NCBI RefSeq assembly: GCF_033115175.1
Contig: NC_084827.1
Location: forward strand, 121,427,701-121,491,700
DNA length: 64,000 nt
Reading direction: 5' to 3'
Source of the DNA: Lepus europaeus
Taxonomy: Eukaryota; Chordata; Mammalia; Lagomorpha; Leporidae
Shown one piece after another: positions 37,201-48,618 of this stretch (positions within the stretch are counted from its first letter, which is position 1; every line of letters begins with the position of its first letter). The notes beneath the pieces were generated by a model. That model did no database searches, was not told the DNA's origin, and saw only the letters and a list, made by a program, of their open reading frames with translations. A program made the translations under genes and the position numbers.

Positions 37201-40200
37201 GGATCAGCGCGGTGCGCTGGCCGCGGCGGCCATTGGAGGGTGAACCAATGGAGAAGGAAGACCTTTCTCTCTGTATCTCTCTCTCACTGTCCACTCTGCC
37301 TGTCAAAAAAAAAAAAAAAAAAAAAATCAGTCTTTTTCTTTTAGAGCAGGAGCAAAATTAACTTTTTCCTCAAAAATTCATATGGATGGTCTGCAGCTGC
37401 CAGCTTCATTTTCAGCTTCATCTTAAAATGAATTATCTGTCAGGAAGCTGCTGATTTCTTTGTGCATTGTCCCCATAGAGTTTTCATACAATGCCATGAT
37501 TTCACCAGTCTTTCACCCAAGCCCTGTTATAAATTTCATGTGTATTTTTGCATCAGTTTTAGCAGCATTCATGTTGATCTGAAAGGGACTGTTTCTCAAA
37601 CTCCTGTCTTACCTTTTTACTTCCTCAAACTAGATGTTGTTCAGATATGTTATAACAAATTAGTACGTGGTTATTTTGGTGCAAAAAGAATAGAAATCCA
37701 TTCATAGTTTTTTCATAATATGCATTTTCTGTGAGCTTCTTGAAAATCCTTCATTTATTACTTAACCAGTAAATATTTATAAGGAATCTTATTGTGAAAA
37801 AAATGTGAAAAATTAATGATCAATGCAAAAAAAAGCAGGATTTCAAAATTAGTTGTGGTGTTAGTATTCATTGATTACTTGGGAAAGATATATGAAGTAG
37901 CAAAGTTTTCTTTGGGAGTAGAATTTATGGCAAGGAGACTCACTTTTCATTGTGTATCCTTTGATATCTTTTATCATGTATACATATTGCTTATTTAGAA
38001 AGATTAAATAAAAATCAAAAGCAAAGCAAATGATTTGTGGTATTATTTTGACTGTATGCACATACAATGTGAAAATAATGAGTTTTTATATGTTGGTAGT
38101 AAGAGTGGAATTGTTTCTTTTCCTTTTTTTCCTATTTTCCAAAATTTTACATTGAGTATGCATTACTTTATAACTAAAAAAAAAAATTGTTAATTAAGTT
38201 AGTGAAAATAGCTACCTTATGTATATTGAAAAAAATGGAGGTTTGTATTGAAATTATGACAGTTTCAAATTTTTCATTTTCATTTTATTTTATTTTATTT
38301 TATTTTAAACTTTTATTTAATGAATATAAATTTCCAAAGTACAGCTTATGGGTTACAATGGCTTCCCCCCTCCCATAACTTCCCTCCCACCCGCAACCCT
38401 CCCCTTTCCCGCTCCCTTTCCCCTTCCATTCACATAAAGATTCATTTTCAATTCTCTTTATATACAGAAGATCAGTTTAGTACATATTAGGTAAAGATTT
38501 CAACAGTTTGCCCATATAGCAACATAAAGTGAAAAAACTACCATTGGAGTACTAATTATAGCATTAAATAACAATGTACAGCACATTAAAGACAGAGATC
38601 CTACATAATAGTTTTTTAAAAAAATTAATTAATTTTCTATGCCATTTCCAATTTAACACCAGGTTGTTTTTTTTCATTTCCAATTCTCTTTATATACAGA
38701 AGATCGATTCAGTATATAATTAGTGAAGACCTCATCAGTTTGTACCCACACAGAAACACAAAGTATAAAAAATACTGTTTCAGTACTAGTTATAGCATCA
38801 CTTCACATTAGACAACACGTTAAGGACAGATCCCACATGGGGTGTAAGTACACAGTGACTCCTGTTGCTGACTTAACAATTTGACACTCCTGTTCATGGC
38901 GTCAGTAATCTCCCTAGGCTCTAGTCATGAGTTGCCATGGCTATGGAAGCCTTTAGAGTTCGCTGACTTTGATCTTATTCCGATAGGGTCATAGTCAAAG
39001 TGGAAGTTCTCTCCTCCCTTCGGAGAAAGGTACCTCCTTCTTTGATGGCCCCGTTCTTTCCACTGGGATCTCACTCACAGAGATCATTCATTTAGGTCTT
39101 TTTTTTTTTTTTTTTTCCATGATATCTTGGCTTTCCATGCCTACTATACTCTCATGGGCTCTTCAGCCAGATCCGATTGCCTTGAGGGCTGATTCTGAGG
39201 CCAGAGTGTTGTTTAGGACATCTGCCATTCTATGAGTCTGCTGTGTATCCCGCTTCCCATGTTGGATCTTTCTCTCCCTTTTTGATTCTATCAGTTAGTA
39301 TTAGCAGACACTTGTCTTGTTTGTGTGATCCCTTTGACTCTTAGACCTATCAGAGCCATCAATTGTGAGCTGAAATTGATCACTTGGACTAGTGCGATGG
39401 CATTGGTAGATGCCACCTTGGGGGATTGTGTTGGAATCCCCTGGCACATTTCTAACTCCACCATTTGCGGCAAGTCCGATTGAGTATGTTCTAAATTGTA
39501 CATCTCCTCCCTCTCTTTTTCCTGACAGTTTCAAATTTTTCATAGAACATCACTGATCGGGCCTAGCCAGGGATAGAAAAAGGAATGGATATTCACAGTA
39601 GCTGAGTTATAACTCAAATGTCCATAGTCAGATTAATGGATGGACAAAATGTATACATATTCAATAACCTTAAAAGAGAAGGAAATTCTGCCACATGCTA
39701 CATCATGGGTGAACCTTAAAGATGTTATGTTGGGGCTAATGTTATGGCTGAGTGGGTTAACCTGCGGCACCATCATCCCATATTAGAGCACTGGTTCAAG
39801 TCTCAGCTGTTTCGCTTCTGACCCAGTTCCCCGCTAATGTACCTGGGAGAGCAGCAGAAGGATGGCCCAAGTGCACGGGCCCCTGCCACCCGTGTTTGAG
39901 ACCTAGACAAAGTTCTAGGCTCCTGGTTTCAGCCTAGCCCAGCCCCGGCTGTTATAGCCATTTGGGGAGTAAATAGATGGAAGCACTGTGTGTGTGTGTG
40001 TCTGTCTGTGTGTCTGCCCCTCTGTCTCTGTGAAGTAAATAAACATTAAAAAAATTTAATTGAACGTTTATATATGTTCCTTTCAGAAATAAGTGAAACC
40101 AGCGAATCTCTAAAAACCAAAATGTCTGAACTTCGCCTGTACTGTGACCTCCTAATGCAGCAAGTTCATACAATCCAGGAATTTGTTCACCATGATGAGA

Positions 40201-43200
40201 ATCATTCATCTCCCAGCATAGAGGTATGACGAAGAGGATCCCTTCACGCCTGGTTACACTTTGTAGCACACTGGGAAGTCCACCATGAGTTATTCTCAGG
40301 TCTTCTGAGCTTTTCTTGCTGTGGGCCATCTGGAATTCTGTAGGATCTTCTAGGTGATGTCTGTATGACCAGAGTAGTGCAAGGAGTGCTACATTGCTCC
40401 AGGGACTGAAGGCCCATCTGTGCAGCCACTGTAATAATATGGGGGTTTGAGTAGGAAAGAAGCATTCCCGGCTGTAGTCTCCAGGCTGACTGCATGAATT
40501 CAGTGGACAATTGCTGTTCTTTTTCTTCTGGTAATAAGGTCCAAGCTTCTCTTATTTAGAGTTGATAACATCTTTATTTATTTATTTATTTTTTAAGATT
40601 TATTTATTTAGGGGCCGGTGTAGTAGCATAGTGTATAAAGCTGCCTCCTGCAACACCAGCATCCCATATGGGTGGCAGTTTGTATCCTGGCTACTCTACT
40701 TCCAGTCCAACTCCCTGCTAATGCCTGGGAAGAGGCAGTGGAGGATGGCCCGAATGCCTGGGTCCTTGCTACCCACGTGGGAGACCTGGAGGAAGCTCCT
40801 GGCTTTGGCCTGGCCCAGCTGTGGCTGCCATGACCATCTGGGGAGTGAACAAGCAGTTGGGAGAGACTTCTCTCTCTGTCTCTCCTTCTCTCTGTAATTT
40901 ATCTTTTTTTTCCCCCCTATAGATTGGTTTATTTAGTTGAAAGGGTTACAGAGACAGCGGAAGAGACAGAGAAGGATTTTCCATCCACTGGTTCACTCCC
41001 TGGTTTGAGTCCTGGCTGCTTCACTTCTAATCCAGCTCTCTCCTAGTGTACCAGGGAAGTCAGTGGAAAGTGGTCTGAGTGCTTGGTCTGCTGCCACCCA
41101 AGTGGGAGATCTGGAAGAAGCTCCCAGCTCCGGCTTCAGCCTAGCCCAGCGCTGGCCATTGCCGCCTTTTGGGGGAGTGAGCTAGTAGATGGAGGATCTC
41201 TCTCTTTGTGTCTCCCTCTCTCTTTCTCTCACTCCCTCTCTTTAACTCTGCCTTTCAAATAAAATAAATCTTAAAAAAGAAAAAAAAATAAAGTGAAGAA
41301 GCCAGGATGCAAACCAATACTCTGATATGGGATACAGGCATCCTAAGTAAAATTTTTTTTTTAAATTTATTTGACAGGTAGAGTTATAGACAATGAGAGA
41401 GAGAGAAACAGAGAAAGGTCTTCCTTCCATTGATTCACTCCCCAAATGGCCGCTATGGCTGGCGCTGCGCAGATCCGAAGCCAGGAGCCAGGTACTTCCT
41501 CCTGGTCTCCCGTGTGGGTGCAGGGACCCAAGCACTTGGGCCATCCTCCACTGCCCTCCTGGGCCACAGCAGAGAGCTGGACTAGAAGAGGAGCAACCGG
41601 GACTAGAACCTGGCACCCATATGGGATGCCGGCACCACAGGTGGAGGATTAACCAAGTGAGTCACGGTGCCGGCCCCCTAAGTAACATTTAACTGCTCTG
41701 CCAAACACCTGCTCTTGTCCCTAAATTTTTTTTTTTAAAGATATATTTATTTATTTGAATGTCAGAAGTTATACAGAGAGAGAAAGAGAGGTAGAGAGAG
41801 AGAGAGAGAGAGAGAGGTTTTCTATTTGCTGGTTCACTCCCCAACTGACTGCAATGGCCGGAGCTGTGCCGATCTGAAGTCAGGAGCCTGGAGTTTCTTC
41901 TGGGACTCCCACATGGGTACAGGAGCCCAGGGACTTGGGCCATCTTCTACTGCTTTCCCAGGCCATAGAAGAGAGCTTGATCAGAAGTGGAGCAGCCGGG
42001 ACTCGAGCCAGCACCCATATGGGATGCCAGTGCTGCAGGCTGAGGTTAGCCCACCATACCACAGCACCGGCCCCATGTCCCTAAATTTCTAAGGTAGTAT
42101 ATTTTAAACCAATTTGAACATATCCTGGTAATGTGTCTGTTAGAGATAATGTGTCAGTACTTGACCATGAGGTTGTGTGTGATTCTGTGTAGCTATGTAC
42201 AAGTCTGTTCAAATCTTTGTAATTTTTCAGAATATGAATGAAGCCTCTTCTCTGCTCAGTGCTACATGTAATACATTCATCACGACACTTGAGGAATGTG
42301 TGAAGATAGCAAATGCCAAGTTTAAGCCTGAGATGTTTCAGCTGCCCCATCCGGATCCTTTAGTGTCTCCTGTGTCACCTTCTCCTGTTCAAATGGTGGG
42401 AACTTTCTGTTTTCCATCTAGTGTTGATGTATCTGGGCGTTCTTTTGTTTTTATTTTTAAGGTGGAAGTAGTAGCCCACAGGTTGAATTGGTTTGTGTGT
42501 TTGTACTCCTATTCTGTATTGAATCTTCTCAGCTGTTGAGCTCGCCATGTGTGCCGGTGTCCTAATTCCCTCCCCTTCAGAGGGGCTGATAGGACCATGA
42601 GCTGCTTCATCCATTTACGCTGGTGTGCCAGAGAAATATTGTGATGCCCTCTGTGCTCTCTGACACGGAAAGGGTTGGGGAATGCTGTTTGGCTTGGTCA
42701 TACTTCACGGGGTTGGGGGGAGTGTGATGTTCTACTTACAGTGGAATTCCAGTAGGCAGATCCTAAAAGGAGTTGTAGATAATTTGAGATGTGCCTGTGG
42801 GAACAGTATTTTGTAGTTAACATACAATTTTGAATGCCCTAGGTAGACAAGTTACCTAATCTCTCTAGTCCTCCGTTTCTGCATCAGTAAAATACGTATC
42901 TTCTGGGGCCGGCACTGTGGTGCAGCAGGTTAACGCCCTGGTCTGAAGCACAGGCATCCCAAATGGGCGCCAGTTCAAGTCCTGGCTGCTCCACTTGCCA
43001 TCCAGCTCTCTGCTATGGCCTGGGAAAGCAGTAGAAGATGGCCCAAGTTCTTGGGTCCCTGCACCCAAGTGGGAGACCCAGAGGAAGCTCCTGGCTCCTG
43101 GTTTGGATTGACGCAGCTCCGGCTATTGTGGCCAATTGGGGAGTGGGCCATCGGGTGGAGGATCTCTCTCTTTCTACCTTTCCTCTCTCTGTGTAACTCT

Positions 43201-46200
43201 GCCTTTCAAATTAATAAGTGAATCTTAAAAAAAATGCATATATTCTGCAGATCAGAGAATCATTGCAAAGCATGTGACCTGCTTAGGGTTGTGTTTTTTA
43301 TTGCTAGTTCCTTGACTCCTGATCTCTTTGAACAGCAAGTACTCTTTCTGCTGTGGGTGGTTGATTCCTTGTCCTCTCCAAGTTAATAAACTTTCTCTAG
43401 CGTGTTGTGGAGGAACTTGTGGGTAAGATAAGAGTTGATAAGACTTCACATTGTTTTCATCGAAGCATTTTTTAGGGGCCCATTTGTAAGAGGAAGAGGA
43501 CCATGTGGCTGAGTTTTAGCTATTATTGGAAGATACTCTTATCTACCCTACCAAATTTAGTTATGTGAGATTTAGTAAAGATAATTGCCTAAATTTACTT
43601 AAAGATTTGTTTATTTATTTATTTGAAAGGCAGATTAACAGAGGGAGAGATGGAGAGAAGGAGATTTTCCATCCTCTTGTTCACTCCCCCAAGATGCCTG
43701 CCAACAGCCAGGGCTGAACCAAGCAAAAGCTGGGAGCCAGGAACTCCATCCGGATTTCCCACAGGGATCCAAGCACTTTGGCTATTTTCTGGTGCCTTCC
43801 CAGGTGCATTAGCAGGAAACTAGATGAGAAGCAGAGCATCCAGGACTCAAACTGGCACACTAATATGGGGATGAATGGGATTCCTATGTTGCAAGTGGTA
43901 GTGTAACCCACTTCACCACAGTGCCAGCCCTGCTCAGATTTACTTAGAGCATGGTTTTCTAATCAGTGTATGATGGTCTAACATTTATGGTACACCCTGA
44001 GACAAGATAGATAGACTCTAAAACAATGAGTTTTATAGTCAGATTAGTTTGGGAAGGGCAGGTTGACTTGAATGAGTTGGATTTCTCTGAATTGATGAGG
44101 ACAGTTTGATAGGACTTCTCCAAGCCTATCTTACATTGAACTATGTTCTATTTGAGAACAGAAGGCAGTGTCTCATGTTTCTGAAATTTATTTGACATTG
44201 AACTCTTTTTGTTGCTTTTGAATACCATCTTACAAGATGTGGGATATGGTAGAATCTAGTTTGACAGTGGTGCTTTTTAGAATGAGTGTAGCTATGTTGT
44301 TAACTTAAATACTATGTATAGTTGAACAAAGAAACCAGTCTCTACAGACATATGTATATTGCTGTGTTCCTGAGATTGATATGTAAGTATAAGAGGCATA
44401 ACTTTTTGCTTTTATTTTTTTCAAAGATGTATTTTATACAGCTAAATGTGTTAAAAAAAATACCTCCAAGCTGCTTTGGTCTTACATTGGACTTCTTAGG
44501 CAATGCTTTCTGTTAACTGATGCTCTGAAGTCCAGAGAAGTCATTTGTATTTTATATGTAAGAAACTACAACAACTCTCTTTAAGCCAAAACCTTTTATC
44601 TGTAGAAAAATTAAAGGAAACTCAGTAAGTTTATTAAGGAAATACTGGGCTACCCATTTTTCCTAGCTATGCCATTTTATTAGATATGAAGAGCAAGAAT
44701 TGTAGCTTATGGTAATTTTTATGGATGTGGAAAATAAGGTCAAGTGGGCTTTATGGATGAACATTTTTTAATAGAATAATTTGAGTTATTTATTTATGTG
44801 AAAGTATTTTTTTTTTATATGAAACTTATGTGTGTAAAAAATCCAGCTGAAATACTTAAGAATTCCAAAACTGTTCAATCTGATCTTTATAATGGCTTTA
44901 TTTAATCTCATTGAATCCACATCTTAGAATAAACTTGGATTTAACTTTAATTCAAGTCATCATCAAAGTTCGGACAGCTGTTAATTTGACCCATAGATTA
45001 AGCGATTATTGTAGTGGGGATATTATTGAATGAGTAATCTTAAAGAAAATAGTTTCTGCTATAAGAGATACTAATGGTCATTTACACCTTAATGCCAATC
45101 ACATTAGATAATTCTGGGCCATAAATTGGGTGGGTCGTTTCTGTTATAATTTCAACTGGGGTTTTTCAGAGCAATTAGTGGCTCAAGTTTCAAATGTAGA
45201 AGCTGTTTATGTAACATAAACATTAGAGCTGGACTTGTAAGACTCTTGAAGCCCTGTGTGGAAAGTCTTTCTGAAGTCTTGGTATGCATTTTACTTTTCT
45301 TGCTACCATGTTAAATTTTGCGATAATTTTTTTACTTGGCTACTACCCTTTGTTTTTTGATGGAGTAGTCGGATCTTCTAAATTTTTTTTAGTGTTGTCA
45401 TATTTATTCAATACTCTGCTGACCAGATATTTATTTTTTAAGTGTTTAAATTCGAGGCTTATGGTTTTTCTGAGGTCTTCGAAGACCTGAACCGTTAATG
45501 CTCTCTTCCATGAAAACCACTCTGTGTATCAATGCCCTGAGTTATGACTGATGAAGAGAAGCTTTGCTGTCTAACCCTGCTGGCCTTTGGAAAAGAGAGA
45601 CATTTCTTAGATTGTCTTCTGGCTTGCTAGATACTCCTTTTTATCACAAAAGTGTGACTTTTAGGTTGTCTATTGATAGAGAGATGCACTTTTTATGTTT
45701 TTATGCATATATATATTAAATTTGATTTTTAGTATTGAGAAAAAAATACAGCGTGTTTTTGGTGTGTGTTGAGAAAGAGCTAATTAATGGTTATTAGGGA
45801 GGAATTTAACGAAGTGCTAATTATGTTACTTGGCTCTGTGAAAGTTAAATTTTTCCCAGATACCTTTCTCTCTGAGTAGATCTGTGTTAATTATGATAAT
45901 AATAAGAAGCACGCGAGCTGCATTATTCCACTTGACATATATGTTATACTAATTTTTTTTTTTAATTTTCAGATGAAACGTTCTGTCAGCCACCCTGGTT
46001 CTTGTAATTCAGAAAGGTAAAATCAACTTTTGTTTTGACTGAGTTCTGTCAAAATTATCCTTATTTAAGGAAATTTTTATGAAGAAAGGAAGGGATTACT
46101 GAAAAGAAAACTACTTGATTGAAGAAATTCACCTTCTAGATAGATGTTGCCAGTCTTCCAGGTTGTTAAACTGCTTGTTTTTTTTTTTCCGCAGTATTCA

Positions 46201-48586
46201 TTTAACTAGCTATGACTGTCTTATAGAGTTCTTTGGAAAGTGTCGAAATGATGACGTTAGCATGCATTTTGCTACATTGACTGCTGAGTGCTGAACCCTT
46301 ACTGTGGTTTTGGTGTTTTTCTCTGATGATTATGCCGTCTTTGAGCCATCAGTGCTGAGACGAAGCCAGCCATGCCCATGCCTGACAGGTCAGGGAATGC
46401 AGAGTTCTACCCGCTCCTTTTCCAGGAAAATGGGAGCTTAATCAACCTTTGACAAACTTTTTATTTTTTTAATAAAAATTGCTCTTAACTGTTCCTGATG
46501 AATCGAGGTTGTCATTAAGTGTTGTTATGTTTGGCTGTCATAAAACAGGAGATGCAGTGCAACTTGGGTGGTAATTTGTTTCTGTGTTTTATTTTTTAGA
46601 CTGATTGTTAAAAAACTAGTTTGTCTCGCCTCCTTTTTGTGACCTTAATCTTCTCCTGCTCTCAGTGAGTGTACCTCTAACACTCTCCCCAGACTCCTGG
46701 CCCATCCCTGCTAGTCTGCTGGTTTTGACCAGATAGGAATTGACTTTAGACACATACTCGTGAACTCTCTAACTTTCCATTTTTAAACATTTGTAAATCC
46801 TCTGATATGTCTGCTGTCTCGCTGGACCTTCTCTTCTGTACACCTTGTCTGTTTAGTTCAGGCTGCGGCTGTATTCTGCAGGTTACCAGCTGGATTCTAT
46901 TTGCGTTGCCTCGCTTACAGTTTGACCTCTGAGCAGGATGTTGCTAACATAAGACATTGGACATAAAAGTAATTCTTTATTCACTTAAAGGGAAGTCATT
47001 TAAAATTCCAATTAAGTTGATATTGTTCTTATTTATTTAAGTCCTTACAACTTAACACTTTTTATTTAATTTGCAGGAGTAGCCACTGTACAAAAGAACC
47101 AGTGTCTACACTTCACCGACTCTCCCAGCGACGCCGAAGAACCTACTCAGATACAGACTCTTGTAATGATATTCTCCTTGAAGAATCAGATAGTAAGTTA
47201 GAAAGGTTATGTCTCTTTCTTTGTCCTATTTGGCAAAATTGTCAGGCTTTGTATATTCTGGAATGAAAGATACAGAACACTGTACCCTGCTCTAGGATTA
47301 ATTCCTTAATTCAGAACTAGGCAGGGAGCTGGCACTGTGGCATAGTGGGTAGAGTTATGTGGGCACCGGTTCGAGTCCTGGCTGCTCCACTTCTGATCTA
47401 GCTCTCTGCTAATGGCCTGGGAAAGCAGTAGAAGATGACCCATGTCCTTGGGCTAATGTACCCACGTGGGAGACTGGGAAGAAGCTTCTGGCTACTGGCT
47501 TCAGATCGGTGCAGCTCCGGCTGTTGCAGCCAATTGGGGAGTGAACCAGCGTATGGAAGACCTCTCTCTGCCTCTGCCTCTTTGTAATTCTGCCTTTCAA
47601 ATAAATAAATACATTTTTTTTTCAAAAAAGATCTAAGCAAACCTAGTCAACAGATGTATGTATATCCAACAAGCACAAAGTCAACAGAAATATTTGTATC
47701 CTTCTACACACAGCTAAGAAATGCTGAAGGTTGCTTTTTAAATATTGTATCTTCAAGAATATATGAACATGCTTCCAAATGTTTGTATAAAAATGGAATT
47801 AAGGTACTGGTGTTAAGCTGCTGCCTGTTATTCCAGCATCCCATATGAGTACCGGTTCTAGCCCAAGTTGTTCTGTGCCCAGTTCAGCTCCTTATTAATG
47901 TACCTAGCAAAGCAGTAGGTAGTGGCCCCAGTGCTTGGGCCCCTGCCACCCACACGGGAGATGTGGATGGGAGTTCCAGGCTCCTGGCTTCATCCTGGCC
48001 CAGGATGGGATGTTGTGGTCATCTGAGGAATGAACCAGCAGATAGAAGATCTCTCTCTTTCTCACTACCCTCTCCCCTCCCCACTGTCTCTAACTCTGCC
48101 TTTCAAATAAATACATTCATCTTTTTTAAAGGTGGAATTAAAAGATAAGTTTATTTTGGTGCAACATTTTTGAAATCCATGAATTATAATTTTTTTTTTT
48201 CAAAAAAAGATTAATTTATTTGAAAGTGTTACAGAGAGGCAGGAGCAGAGGTAGAGAGAAAGAGAGATCTTCCATCCGTTAGTTCACTCCCCAAATGGCC
48301 ACAATGGCCAGGGCAAAGCCAGGAGCCAAGAGCTTCTTCCGGGTCTTTTACATGGGTACAGGGCCCAAGCACTTGGGCCATCTTCCATTACTTTCCCAGG
48401 CCATAGCAGGGAGCTGGATCAGAAGTGGAGCAGCCGGGACTCGAACTGCTGCTGCAGGGATGCTGGTGCTGCAGGCAGAGGTTTGGCCACAGTGCCAGGC
48501 CCTATAATAACTTTTTTTAAAAGATGTATTTATTTGAAGGCAGAGGCAAAGAGAGAGAGAGAAGAAAGAGAGGTTTTCCATCCAGG

Positions 48587-48618
<32 letters not shown>

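Larger units (their letters stand above)
40905..41715 (-). mobile_element. Old CSINE carrying two inserted CSINEs
   Basis: Reverse pieces at 40905-41004, about 41285-41350 (agaagccaggatgcaaaccaatactctg) and 41677-41712 (cctaagtaacatttaactgctctgcc) are consecutive parts of one element. Confidence 0.65.
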
